Origin: Elysia chlorotica
Taxonomy: Eukaryota > Mollusca > Gastropoda > Plakobranchidae
NCBI GenBank assembly: GCA_003991915.1
Contig: RQTK01000443.1
Location: 17,587 to 81,586 of the forward strand
Reading direction: 5' to 3'
DNA length: 64,000 nt
The first letter of the stretch is position 1. Each line of letters starts with the position of its first letter. The notes under the pieces were generated by a model. It was not told the DNA's origin, did not search any database, and saw nothing but the letters and a program-made list of their open reading frames with translations. This document shows, piece by piece, positions 25,001 to 38,368 of the stretch. The translations under genes were made by a program, and so were the position numbers.

Positions 25001-28000
25001 AGACTTTTCCCCTGTCAACTTTGAATTTTTTACACTCTTTCGTAAAGTTCAAATTATGAAAAAATGCTTTATTTAAATTAACATGACAAAAATGTTAAAT
25101 TTGTGATAAGCCAGCATATTTTTAGAGAATCCTCTATGGACTTTAGCACAGTGTTTTGCTTATTTTCGCACAGCCTAGCTTCTTATTTATGCACTGTTAC
25201 TACAAAGCCTTCCCTAAATTCAATCTTAGGAACAGGGAAATCCCATTTTCTTCTAACTTTACCAAACAACGGGAAGTTCTTTTTTTCTTGACGTAATCCA
25301 ATTTCATAAATTGATCCTCTTTTAGAAACCCATTCATAATTTTGTCGCGTAAAGCTCATATTCAGGATTGCTTTTTTTTTCACAAGCCTCTTTTGACTCT
25401 TCTCTTTTTCTGTTCAAAGATACCATAAAACCCATTTCTCAAGAATCTTTAAAAATTTAAAGTTAAAGCTGTGTTGGTGATTGTTTTTCCACAACACAAT
25501 CTTTTTACTGATACCTGAATATATCTGCTCTTTGTTCCTAATCTCAAGTTTATGTTGATGTGGGCAAAAAAAGTATTTTGCTGAACTCTTTAAGTCCCCT
25601 TGGCGTTAGGGCAGTAAAGTGACTGGTTGGGGTTTAATATAGTGAGTGGCAACATCGGGATCGTTGACAGATGAAATGGAAACACATCTGTTAAACCAAA
25701 TCATAGTCTTTCAGTCATATTATTTACCCCCCAATGCTATCACGCAACCATCCGTCCAGCTGTCATGTCACACTTTATACAATCAAGAAAGAGCATCTGT
25801 AAAAAAGGATATACTTTACCCCATTTTCCTTTCTATTCCACACATATCTTTTTTTTTCTTCTAATACATAATTTTCCTATAAAGTAATTAAAGTGCCGTG
25901 CCAACTTAATCAACGTTTCTTTCACTTACAACAGATGTTCGTGTAAAGACATCTAAAAACAGGCATTTTGTTTGTCAGTGCTTAAGCAAAAAAAAAGGAA
26001 TTTTAGGGTGGAAATGTAAGGTTTCACAGTTTTTAATGGTTGATGCCTTGACAAAATGAGCTTCTCATCCAGCTCAGACAGGAAGACGCCATTTAATTTA
26101 AGAGAATAATGCCGATTGTTTTTTTTTTTGCCTTTTAATATTGGATTCCACAAGGTGAAACCGATTACAGATGATATAATATAATACGCTGGAATGAGAT
26201 CACTGTCTTGTATATCTTGTATCCAATATCCTTTTATGTGTTTTACACTTCTACCGAAAATAAAGATGATCTTATTTAAAAAAAATGTAAATATCCCAAA
26301 ATACTAACTTACAAAACAAATAAACATAATTTAAACTGTTAAAGGAGTTGAAAGTCGTGGTTATAACAAACGAATATAAAGAGAGAAATTTTTGTTTACA
26401 ACATTTGAACTCCTTTCGGTGGATCTAGCTTGGAATGTGTCTATCGTGATGCCACATACCTTTCATGATAGCGATAGCTGTAAATGGAGTGTTCGTTGTT
26501 TTAAGGATAAATGACATAAACATTATTTCTTTAGAGTTAGAACGTGACCATAGACCGCTTAGTGATGATCGTTCTTGTTACTTTCTATTTTAAGAGCCAC
26601 AAGTATAAAGATTGTCCAATCTACAATCCATACGTAAGACCAAGATGTTTCCGTTGGATGTGGTGTTAAGTGCATTAGGATGGCAAGTCTTCGGGGAAAT
26701 GTAGGTATAGTGTAGTGGTGTAGAACTTTTTTTGTTTGTTGACACATTGAAATATTTCACATGTCTAGGTTGATATGGTAATAGTGTTGGTCAATTCTAT
26801 ATCAATAACACACGGACCTGTAAGAAAAATAAAAATAAAGGATGTTTTACATACCTTACATCCCGATAGAGAACCATACAATTGAAATTGTGAGTTTTTA
26901 TTGAAATGGTTATTAGTAAAATGATCTGTTTGAAATATGCTGAAAGTGAGAGTAGAGTAACAAGAAAACACAAGATAGAGAGATAGAGAGGAAGATACAA
27001 AGTTAATGGAATAAAGAAACACAAATGTAACGAGGGGAGAGAGGGATATGGAGAGAGAAAAAGAGAGAGGGGCAGATGACAGCAGTTTGATTCAACATGG
27101 CACTGTTACATTTTGTTAAACCACACTTAAAGTTCAAAATTTAAAAATAATAAGTAGCATTAACAGAGATCTTAGTTATGAAAATTATGCAAAGCTGAGA
27201 CAAATTTGCACATGCATTAGATTATAATTTTCTTTTATACAATTATTGTAATGTTCGGAAAACCCAGTCCACTTTAACGATAACAAGGTAATGACTCATA
27301 ACCCAGGGCCACAACGGAGTCGAATTGTTGATACACACTTATTTGAAATAGTCTCATTTTGCTCATTAATAAATGATACAGTAAACTACCATTGACGTTC
27401 ACGTTTTTACCCGGAGAGCAAAACTAGATAGAAGAACAATAAGTGAAGTCCTCTGTTGCTGCAAGAGTTTCGATCCCTCTCCCTGCTCGAACAATTATTC
27501 ATAATATTGTCTTTAATATTGCATCGATGGACTTCATTATGTTGAACAACTTCGAGGTGAAAATTTAAGCCAAAAATGAACAGCCATCGTTATTATTGCT
27601 GTGCTGCGTAGATGAACATTTCACTCAACCACGATATTATCGTTGTTGAAGATCTGAGTTGAGCCAGTTAATGTGATAGCAGGGATTTCGTTGTTCAAGT
27701 AATGGTTGGAACTAGAGAATCTAACCCAGTATTTATCGTTAATGGGATTGTTGTTTGCAGTATATAGGCTCGTTTACACGTGTAACCAATGTGTATCTTA
27801 ACGAGCAACAGAGTATTTCAAATTGAAGTTTTGTGGTATGGGTATAATTTAATCCTTTATGTTATATTCATTCACAGCAAAAATCTATTACATTATAGTG
27901 TTTTTTACATTAATGTATGTGTTCAAATTAGCATTCCATACATCGATTCAGATGATAACATTGATTTATAGTTGTTTAACAAAAATTAAACAAACTATTC

Positions 28001-28236
28001 TCTCAGCCACAAACGAGTATTAAATGTTGTGACTACTTCAGCCATGGCTTGTTTAAATAAATGAACAGTTGACAATATGTTGATATATAATAAAAATGAC
28101 ATTGCTATCAATACTAACTTACAAATATGAGTGGATGGCATAAAAAAACACTTTTAATATAAACACAAAAAATATGTTCATTTGTTAAAAAAGATTATAT
28201 GACATAACATAACTAATGTGTTTTCTTATCTTTCAG
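22056..28236. other. Long AT-rich stretch without supported genes
   Basis: About 6 kb. Frames up to 114 codons (for example 23273-23617) show no recognised domain. Poly(A)/(T) runs are frequent. The only notable sites are an RFX-like X-box at 23363-23376 and the acceptor of the candidate exon at the right end. Confidence 0.4.
23363..23376. promoter_or_regulatory. RFX-type X-box match
   Basis: GTTGCTATGGTAAC differs at one position from the canonical palindromic X-box GTTGCCATGGTAAC bound by RFX factors. It is a motif match only, and no nearby gene start is identified. Confidence 0.3.
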
Positions 28237-29339
28237 AAACATCCAACATAATTAGGACCCGAAAAGATCCAAGAAGATTATGTAAAAGGCGACACGACCT
28301 CAACAACTCTCTTTAAAGTCAGTCTATCAATGGGAAAGCGTTTTACGTGATGAGCTACTTATTTTCTTCAAACTGATGGTTAGTTATACGAATGATAATA
28401 TGGGGAAAGCGCAGCACCAAGGTCGACCTATCCTTCAGTGTAGGCGGCTGAGCATCAAGACATCCCAAGCCAAGAAACACAGATCGTCACTGCAGTTCTC
28501 GTATTCCTCAAACTGCCGACCGAGACCTCTGAAACTTATCAGTGTCTGTTGTATGAGACTTGTCAGACGTAATTCAACGTCACAGGCTGGAATCCCTTCC
28601 CTGATCAGGTTTGATTTACTGTTTACACTTTGTGAGCCGCAAGGTGGTCCATCTTATTTCCCCGTCCAACTAATTCTATGTTTTCAATCAGGATATGTAT
28701 GTTACGACTATTTTAAAATTGTGATTTCTGCGCCTCAAATATTACCTCTGGTATCAAATACGTCATTATGTAGTGGAATCTGTCATTGCAAAAAGGCCAT
28801 CAAAGGGCTGGACTCAAATGGTTTAGCCTTTTCATATTCCTCTTCTATTGAGGCATTTTTGCGTCCGGAGCAAACCTACGCCATCCGTCCACTAACTGCG
28901 ATATCCTTCACTCGACAAAAACATCGCAAGCGCTGTCCCAACTTACCAGAGCTACCAGAGATTGATTCCGAGCTACAGCATAACCAGTATCAGCTACACA
29001 ACAACCGTCTCAAGCCTGGGTGTTCATGGACTCAACATTGTACAGAAAGGAGCAAGCATTGTCGCGAAAAGTCAATGGAGCTAACTACTGAACGCTTTTA
29101 TAGCATCGCAACTCAAAGTGAGACACGTTCGGGTTTCCACCAGTCTCCGACTGATGCCAGTTGCTCCCACAACCAGATAAGCTCAAGATCACGACATACT
29201 GACTGCAACGAGCGAGAACATCAATGGAAAACCAAGCCCACCATTGGTCATCGACAAAGTTATCGAACTTCAGAGAAAGGAAGTCTGCACCTCCTGATTC
29301 CTGCTCTACTGCTGTGTGTGATACGGCTTTGCGGGGCAG
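28237..29339 (+). CDS. Candidate 5' exon of the Ig-domain gene (signal peptide end)
   Basis: The exon is bounded by TTATCTTTCAG, with a branch-like ACTAAT about 25 nt upstream, and a perfect CAG/GTAAGT donor at 29340. One frame is open from a stop near 28283 through the donor, 321 codons from the ATG at 28376. The ATG at 28400 has the better context (A at -3, G at +4). The last residues, LHLLIPALLLCVIRLCGA, form a hydrophobic signal-peptide-like segment. There is no Met close before it; the nearest is at 29075, about 70 residues upstream. The start is therefore unresolved, and much of the exon may be 5' UTR. The exon ends in phase 1, and the first Ig exon at 59692 begins with the two bases that complete the codon, giving GA-VVIGPPWPEP. 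What is seen: the splice signals, the open frame and the phase match. What is inferred: that the exon joins across about 30 kb. The upstream residues match no family I recognise. Confidence 0.45.
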
Positions 29340-29633
29340 GTAAGTTTGAAAAGAAGGGAATAGAAGGCGAACTAAATAAACAAGTTGCTACTCTTAGGAT
29401 AATGACTTTCATTATAGATATTTATATATACATATAAAGCACATTAAGAAAAATTGTTTCATAAAGCCATACTAATCCTAAAATAATAATATCACCATCA
29501 TGGAATGCCGTGCCATTGGCGTTGGTGACCATGTTCATCCACGTCTCTCTGTCCCTACATTTCACAATCTCTTTGCCTCCAACACTCCGCCTTCCTAGCC
29601 TGTCTCAGATCTTTTCGAAACCTCAGCCTACCT

Positions 29634-29708
29634 ATCTCTCTCTCTCTCTCTCTCTCTCTCCCTCTCTCTCTCTTTCTTTTTCTATCTATTAGCCTATCTA
29701 TCCTTTTC

Positions 29709-29741
<33 letters not shown>

Positions 29742-29802
29742 GTTACTCTTTCTTAAACATTATCTCTTTATCCCTCTCATTCTTCTTCTCTCTCACTCTC
29801 TC

Positions 29803-29835
<33 letters not shown>
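29634..29835. repeat. (CT)n-rich tract
   Basis: Discontinuous CT and TTTC runs. Confidence 0.9.
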
Positions 29836-29837
<2 letters not shown>

Positions 29838-32800
29838 CTTTGTATATTTGAGGAAATTGGCTAATATAGTAGTCACAGTCTTGCTTTTTTTCATGAACTT
29901 TTTACATTTTTAATCCCATCCATCCTGATTCCCGCTATTGACTCCTCACTTGCTTCACAGTATACCCATTTTTAAATGTTTTTGTTTTGTTTTGTTTCGT
30001 TCTTCTCTCTTCAAGCTTTCTCTCACGAAAGATTTTCGAACGATTTTTTTCCTTACAAGAAACCTCTCTTTTTCCACTGCAGATTTTATTTGTTGTTTTT
30101 TTTCGTCAATTTTACAGAATATTAAGTTTTTACAGTTTCTTACCCAAACATGACAATTAATGTTTACATGTATTTATAACAACAATTATTGCTTTAAAAG
30201 TCCATATCTGTGCCAATGTTTTGCTAAGCCAGTCCTTTTCTGAACATAACGTACCTCACTAAAACCAAGTTAAAAATTTGAAATCGTTACTTTGCAACAC
30301 TTTGTATTTGTTGTAGTATATTGCAATTATTATGTGGGGAAAAGCATTGTAATGCTCTCGTCCTCTTGTTCTTGATGAATAATGGAAACCAGTTAAAGAA
30401 CTGAAAAATTAATGCTTCTAGCTGTTTTAAAATCACTGGTCCGCATCGAGGCATGTTTTTCCTTTATAATTTTGTGACCTTAATTTTATATTAAAAGAAT
30501 AATTATAAACCTCTTCACTTTATATTGGTAGCTTTCTGATTTTCCCTGTATCCATTGATGCATAGAACGGTGCGCCGCGTTCAAAAGAGCATCGATCTTA
30601 ACACATTAAAGTTAGAGCATTGTTATCCATGCGCAACCAGCTTAGGTGGGGTGTGTCCGGTACGATCAGGAGAATAATCAATTTCCTATTCAGCAACTTT
30701 GTATTAACACAAAAGCCCTTCAGAGATCTGAGGACTTTCGACTGTTACATAAAAAAAATTGTGAGTCTCAAAATGACGATTTGAGTTTTTGACTAGTTTT
30801 GTTTACTTTTTTAAAAATACTTTTATTTTAAGAAAAAAGCGTTAAACAGCTCTTGAGCTACAAAGTACAGGAGACTAGTTTCTCAAATTTAAGCTTTGTA
30901 AGGATCTTTTTACTTTCAAAGTAGAGCAGATTAATTTGAGATTATCGTAAATTTTCTAACCGTGGGGCGATGAACTTTTTGCAAGTCGTTTTTCAAGTGC
31001 AACCAATAGAATAATACAATAATAGAAAGGAGTTTCTTTAAAAGATCGAATTTTCTCACAGAAGAAAAGAATACAGATTAAGAAGGCACTTGTGCCAAAA
31101 TGAAATCAATGGTTCTATGAGCGGTAATTAATATAGTACTGTTAATGGGCCTGACTTCAAATCTGTAGAATGATCTATACTCTTCTAAGTATCAAATTCA
31201 TAATTTATCGCTTATCCTGTGTATTTTCGAAAAAAATTAAGCTCAAGACTTCCTTAAAACTTCGATGCGATTTAGCCAACTTCACAAATTAGTTGAACTT
31301 TTCGCTCACTTGAATACATGTTCAGTGTTGTGAAGCGGTATGCACATCTACACTCCGTACACTCCGCTTTTTCTTTGCCTCGCTGTCATAGTAATGAACA
31401 TATAAGCTATACATGTATTAATCATCAAGATGATTCTCGAGTTATTCTGCACAACATCTATCTTTCGAAATCATACTCACAACTTGACTATTAGAGGAAA
31501 CCTAAAATGAATTTGTAAGCAAATAAACTTATCTGCACTTAAATACTTCACCTCGCAGCTTTGTAGCAATAAGATAAAAGACGAACGGATAGTTTCCCGA
31601 AAAAAAAATCAAAATGGTTACACTTTAATGTGTATTGTTATACAGGAATCGAATACCATTATCTAATTTTTTTTTCCAACCAATAAAAGTGTTCTATTTT
31701 CTATGCTGTCCTGTATTTTAATTCCCCAAGCTATAGTACGCTAATCGAATCCTTATCATAGTACCTTTCGGTGCCAAATGAAACCATGAATAGAATGGGA
31801 TACTGTGTGCGCGGGATTCGATATGTTATACATAAGCGAATTCAAATCTTTTTGTTGTCAAGGACATTTTGAAGTACTTTAGAAAAAGTATGAAATACTA
31901 TTTTCATTGCAGTTGGAAATCTAAGATGCGAAAATTTTTATTCCGAAGTCTTCTAAAATGACACACACACACATGAATGTTCTGTCATTTAAATTTGAAG
32001 TATCCTAGAAATCAATTTGTTTGATTTCCCTGGAGTGATCAGAGCACATCACATTAGTTCTCAACGGAGCTTAGTCGAAAGAACTTCCTCTCTTACTCGC
32101 TTCCCTACCTCGAGTTCCAACTAGAGATGGTCTTTACATAATACGATTTAAAAGTCATTAGTTTTCCTACAAAGACAAAGGTATTCAAAGGCATCCTGTC
32201 TTACTCTGAGCTGCTCAGATCTTATATGTACAAACGACATCATAGCTTTTTGAACGTCATTTTCAAAGGTCTAAGTCACGTGTTTGAGTGATGATGTAAC
32301 TATGATCACATATAGGAGCCACAGAGCGAAAAAAACTATTCACTTTGTTGTTTTAAGAAGTCTGTCTAGAAAAGTTATTCTTCTAGGCTAAAAGACTTAA
32401 AAAACAAAGTTCAAACGAATCGAGCAGGGTCAGTGGGCAGCTATAAACCTACGCCCCGTGACACAAGGCTGTGATCACGCGAGACATTTTCACAACCGCA
32501 AGGGAATATTGAACCGCTCCAGAATTCACTGATGAATGTAGCGGATCAGCAGTTATGCCCCCTACATTGCCTCCGCCATTCTAATGCTATGTTGATTTCC
32601 CCTGGCGGCTTTTTTTAGAATGGTCAACAATAACTGATTCCTTTATACATCAAAACAGTAATCTCCGTAACGTCGAGGAATAGAAGCAAAGGGCATTCCC
32701 TATATCCCAAGGATCTACGTACAAGAATTCTCAGAGGCTTTTCACGGTTAACAATGAGTTGAATAGACTGTTCTTCAATCTATATGACTACAAAATTTAA

Positions 32801-32930
32801 ATTTTAGGATGCCCCGCTAGCTCTTTGACAAACTATAAAGAACTTTGTATGTATAGCATACTCTTGTTTGCAAGTTATAAAGTTCACTTTCTGATAATTC
32901 AATACAACTTTAAAAAATGAAAAGGAACTA
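29836..32930. other. AT-rich stretch without supported genes
   Basis: No open frame above about 70 codons carries a recognisable motif. Nothing is supported. Confidence 0.45.
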
Positions 32931-32931
<1 letters not shown>

Positions 32932-33014
<83 letters not shown>

Positions 33015-33097
33015 CACTGGGGGCGCGGTGGTCCAGGGGTAGAACATCGGCTTCCGACGCAAAAGGTCCCGAGTTCGAATCCTGGCTGTTGCGTTCC

Positions 33098-33173
<76 letters not shown>

Positions 33174-33177
33174 CCCA

Positions 33178-33227
<50 letters not shown>

Positions 33228-33228
33228 C
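32932..33228. repeat. (CTA)n microsatellite split by a SINE head
   Basis: About 82 bp of ACT repeats (to 33014) and about 130 bp of CTA repeats (from 33099) flank a tRNA-like sequence at 33018-33098. The second tract has one ACCCCAACT interruption at about 33172. Confidence 0.95.
33018..33098 (+). mobile_element. tRNA-like SINE head inside (CTA)n
   Basis: Box A resembles TGGTCCAGGGGTAGAACATCGG (spanning about 33029-33050), and box B is GGTCCCGAGTTCGAATCC at about 33065-33082. The box spacing fits RNA polymerase III promoters. A functional cloverleaf is not clear, because the acceptor ends do not pair well. It carries no SINE body, unlike the copy at 51521. Confidence 0.65.
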
Positions 33229-34376
33229 AATACTTACATTAGAAAAAAATCAATTTTTTCATGCTATCTTATAATATAATCAATGCATCACCCGATTTTT
33301 TGGGCAAAACCTTTACAACGAAAGAAAGATTTCTGTATAGTCATGACACTTTATACTTGATCAAACCTTTTAAATTGTTTATGACGAAAATTCAGCTTGT
33401 GATAAAACCTTCTTCCGTTTTTTAGAGCAGGATAGGTTGTTACTCTAAATTTAAAGCTTATACACCCTGTGGTGTGATGTTAATAATGGTCCATGTTGTT
33501 ATCTGACCCTTTGCTAGTTTTAGAGACTTAAAAATGTAATGAGTTTAACTCTCTGTGATCAGAACATAACGATTTACCCGCTTAAGTTCATTAATTCGGT
33601 TCACTCCAAGATTTCTCAAGATGTCACAAAGAGCTCTCAAAACCGGAGGTCGGAAACAGGCGTCATTTAACAAGATCATCGGACTGGTTCTTAACTATTC
33701 GCAAGACCGTACATTAAGCGCACGTGCCCGTATTAAATAAGGTTAACCACAAAGCAGGGCATACTCAATTTCTCATGCGATAGAAATTTACACTGTTAAA
33801 TCGATTTGCTTTTGTTCTGCCACATGAATTGTTAAAGTTGATGCCTCCATTAAAGCAGTGGGCAGGGCTTAGAGAGGGAATGATCCATGTTTCAGCGACA
33901 CGAATCCTGTCTTTGATCGATGGACGGTCGGGGTGTTTCCCCTTTTTTTCAAGGCTGTAAACAGCACTCCGTGTCTTCAGAATATTTGTTTGTACTATGA
34001 ATAATTATTTTACATGTGAGCCAATTTAACATACGAGATCATTCGATTGAATTTGTATTCATATCGTGAGCTATTCTTTAAAGTTGTTTACAAATGTTAT
34101 GATTGACGTATTGATTTTCCATTAATGTTGTTGGTTTGATCGTCTATTTAAATTTTTAATAATGATTCGTCAAAAGAGCGTAATTTTTTTTATAAATATT
34201 TTAATCCTTTGAGTAATTGATATAATTTCTTTTGAGGGCATCAACCTTCATTGTCCCTTCAGTAAATAATAGGAGAGTTTGGAAAACGCTATGAACTAAA
34301 TAAAAAAATACGAAAGATTATATATTTAAATAGTTGAAACATTAAACCAAGTGCTGTATAAAAATTATTTCTATAA
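33229..34376. other. Non-coding stretch
   Basis: No supported feature. Confidence 0.45.
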
Positions 34377-34446
34377 CAGCTTGTAAGCACAGTGTTGAAA
34401 TCCAGAGTCAAGCAGCTTGTAAGCACAGTGTTGAAATCCAGAGTCA
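34377..34446. repeat. Perfect 34-bp direct duplication
   Basis: The 34 bp at 34377-34410, beginning CAGCTTGTAAGCACAGTG, are repeated without change at 34413-34446, giving a period of 36. Confidence 0.97.
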
Positions 34447-37400
34447 TTTGGGACGTTGGTAAAAACTACGCTATAGCACAGAAAAACACCGGTCTTCTGT
34501 ACATTTTCACATCGCACCCCTCAACCTAGAAAACATAACGGATTAGAAAATAGAATCCATAAAACTTTGCTGCCTGGAGCTAAACGTCCCAATCATGTTT
34601 CTATCCAGATTGGGTGCAATGATTTCACTGGAATTCTCTTGTGAATCTCTTGTGGGAACAACAACAGCTCGGGGCAACAGTGTTTTTATGTTCAAGGACA
34701 GAATCAGAAAACTATAGTGGAAAGTGAGCACTTTTCTCTGAGCCGAAAGCTTTCCTAAAAATCACTATGAAATCGTGATGAATAATCCACCACTTTTAAA
34801 GAAGTCAAAATACTTGATTTTACGTTGGACATAAACTATTTTTTCGACGAATCTGCATACTCTTTCATAGATAAAAGATACATTTTGGTAATTTTTCAAT
34901 GTAAAAGACAATGTTGAATCTAGGGGTATCATCTATTTAGACTCAAAGGTGTTTTTAATCCAAAGAAACCAGTTGGGCAATATTTTCTGAACTTACTAAA
35001 GGTGCTGAGAAGGTAGTTTGATTTTTTTAAAAAAAATGAATTTTTTTTTTCATTTAAACAAAACTTTTTAAAACCCATCAAATGTCTAGGCATCCCAAAG
35101 TTTCGACAATAAAATCATACGTTTTTTTAATACCATCCACTGATTAATTTCATTTGTTCTCCGTATTTATTTGTATCTGTGGACAGCTTTTTTTACTTTA
35201 ATACAATTCATCGCGATTTATACTGTTACCTCTCCAGGCGCTAAGGAAGGAAAATCCGCTTCCTTTTCAATTATTTTCCATCTGAGTTTATCGAATCCCA
35301 ATCTGGGAAGCGACTGGGATAAAGCAGTGACATCAAACGCATTGAAGTGAAAGCTTCTAGCCGATGACTTCGCCCCTAAGTACCCACAAACTGGACATCT
35401 CAATCAGCTCAGCCGGCCATTTCTTCAGCACTGCTGGACTCGGCGATTGAATTTAGCGTCTCCCTCTGTAAACTTCATGTGTTTCCCTTTTCGAGATGTC
35501 CGCGAGAAACGCAATTAGCCTCGAATTGTGCTTGGTGTTGGCGCTTGGTGCCTTTTCCGTTTCCTTTATCATACTTCTCTAGGGCATCTCTATAACACAG
35601 TGTCAGCTTATTTATTTTAGGGTTTTATTTTGGATAGGAAGTTCCATGTGTTGTTTTTGTGGCCTCGACTGCCTGTCATATATTATTAACTCTGAGTATG
35701 TCATTGTTTGAATTGCATTGTGAAAAAAGGTCTCTCTGTAAAACAGCTGTAAATTCTTAGTATTTATTGGCTGTTGAATTCACATGGTGATGACAATAAG
35801 ATTAAATTATTTGATGGTCATAAAAGACTTCCGCTTCCCTCTGTCCCCTAATGTGGAAGTGATATATCTCTGAAAACATTGAAGCTAATATCACATAGGC
35901 AGGTTAGTCATTGCATTAATTAGAAAAAAATATCGTCACCAAAGCCTAATAAATATAAAAGGTATTGATATTGAATTCGTGCCCACCTTTCAAAAGTCCC
36001 GATTTTTAGATAGTTTTTAACACTGAATTTTAAAATAACGACGTATGTATCTGAGGACTATCGTGAACACTGAACTGTTCTCGCTCATCGCGTATAAAAA
36101 TCATGAGAACAATCTTTGCCAACGTTTAATATAAATTTCGTTTTTTTTTCTTCTTCTTCTGTTTAGTACCCCTTCATGCAAATCTTTAACTTTCGATCCC
36201 TTTAAACAAACATGGCAGCGGGAAATTCCGTTTTCCGTTACATCCTGATGACTTGGATAATTTCGCCGGGAACAGCAAAGCTGTGTAGAGATAACACATT
36301 CATCTCATTGAGCGCTGCATCAGATCTGTAAAAAGAGATGAGATTTGCTAACAAAACGCAGGCTATCGGACTAAAAGTAGCGAATCATTGGGCCCACCGC
36401 TGATTTATAATGGCTACACTTCGCGAGTTATGGCTTCTGTGCTTATAACATATCTCTCTTGGCTCATTGTGTTCGATGCTTCGCACAAAAAAAGATGACT
36501 TTTGATCCGGATTTCGTCATCGTTACATTTCAAAGATGTGTATCTATAGGTTATGGGGAAATAGTTAAAAAAAACACGTTTAGATCTGAGAAAAGCGATC
36601 ACAATGAAGCTGCTGGTGGGAAAAGGGAGACAGTTTCTGAAAGCGTTTGCTGTGAAATAAGGACATAATACTTAGAAACATAGAATATTATATTGAACTT
36701 ATGTACACATACATACACACAAAGGCCCTTTTAAATAATAAAACGAGTTACATATTGGTTAAGAAAATAGACAAAACCTCTTGGTGAGACAATACCACCA
36801 CTTTTGTTTTAATTCTTTCTAGAATTTTTTTATATGTGGTTCTAGTATTTGTATATGTGGTTCTGTAAAAAAAAGATAATTGGATAAACGATATTTATTC
36901 TCTTATTTTTTCGATTCAAATATTGCTATAGTGGTAGGAGTTAAAGAACTTCTTCGTAAGTTGTCAATCTAAAATGATATACGATTAAAAAAAGAGTTTC
37001 TCGATAGAAAACAATGATTGACTTTTATCACCTTAAGGAGGACCCTGGTATGCTACTGCTTTTGTCGGTTCAGAAAATGTTTTTATACTAAAACCAATGA
37101 GCTCTATGCAATACGTTTTTTTAATGGACGTTTACAAGTCTGGTATAGAGAGAACATAAGCATCTTTATCTTTTCAAAGGTTTATGTTTTGTCAAGCTAT
37201 TGAACTCATCGCGTGAATTCGTCTAGCTCCTGATAAAGTTTACAATGGGTTCTATTAAAGGAAAATGCTTATGGTTATCCGTAACACAATATCGATTACT
37301 TAAAAAGAAAAAGTAAAGAAAACTACATGGTGGAACAGAGAGGTTTATTTATATGGTGATGAGAAGAACGAAAATCAAAGCATGAGGATTAGAAAAATGT

Positions 37401-38108
37401 CACAGTAGTCCTAAAGTCAGTAATTTCTTGGCATTAATATAGTACTTATATAGTTTAGATGTTTATGTTAATCTCCCCCTCCCTCCTCTCCATCTTTCTA
37501 TCTCTAATTTCCCTCTCGCTTTTTCTGCTACACATCCCACCCACCTTTTTCTGATTAAAAGAATATTTTGTCGGTCCATTTTTTTTTACTAAACCGCGGT
37601 TTTAGCTTGCTGTTAAAATCTTTATGAGGTTAATACAACCGTTCCCTCAGTCTAAGGTTTCACGACTTGTCTGTGGACAGTGGTAGCTGTCTGAGATACT
37701 CATCGCTCGACAAGGCGTCCCTTTCAATGGCTTACGATGTAGCTGAACAAACTTTGATATTATTGAATTAGCAAAACGATATTTTTCATAAGAAAACGCA
37801 AGCAATTCCCTTGTGTGTTAATTTTGCTCAATGTAAAGAGTTTTAAAAGCCTAATTTCCAACAGAGGAGAGAATGGGGTTGAAAGGAAGAGGAGGTGAGT
37901 GATAGAGAGACAGAGACATCTTCATAGACAGACAAAAAAATTTTCAGGCAAATAGGAAGACAGTACACGCAGCTTCAGAACAAGGGAAAGGGGAAGGAAA
38001 ACAGAAAAGTAGAGTGAGGTGTAAGGGAAGTGTAGGTAATGGTACAGGGACAAAAAATGACGAAGAGCAGATATGAATTGAGTTTAGTAGAACATTGATA
38101 TTTAGGTT

Positions 38109-38112
<4 letters not shown>
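34447..38112. other. Stretch without supported genes
   Basis: A relatively GC-rich island at about 35220-35600 holds a 61-codon minus frame starting MRCPVCGYLG and a + frame at 35495-35581 encoding a short hydrophobic peptide. Neither has support. The frames at 36414-36668 are unrecognised. Confidence 0.35.
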
Positions 38113-38194
<82 letters not shown>

Positions 38195-38195
38195 T
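38113..38195. repeat. (GA)n microsatellite
   Basis: About 80 bp of nearly pure GA. Confidence 0.97.
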
Positions 38196-38330
38196 AAAAT
38201 AAGACAAAGAATAAAGAATAATATTTACAGATTTAGTTTTTTTTTAGATTATTACCCAAATTATACGACGGCAACATAAAGATTGATTGAGTATGTCCTT
38301 TTAAGAAATATTTTTTTCAGTGCATTTTCC

Positions 38331-38368
38331 CAACAGCGCCTTGATACAAGGTGCTGTTGCATAGCAAC
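38331..38368. other. 13-bp hairpin abutting an X-box-like palindrome
   Basis: CAACAGCGCCTTG (38331-38343), loop ATA and CAAGGTGCTGTTG (38347-38359) pair along 13 bp with one G.U. GTTGCATAGCAAC at 38356-38368 overlaps the end and is itself a 5-bp dyad resembling an RFX half-site pair. Confidence 0.6.

Noticed and set aside
33018..33098. Genuine tRNA gene
   Set aside because: Box A and B are present, but the acceptor and anticodon stems do not pair convincingly and there is no T-run terminator directly after it. A SINE head is more likely.
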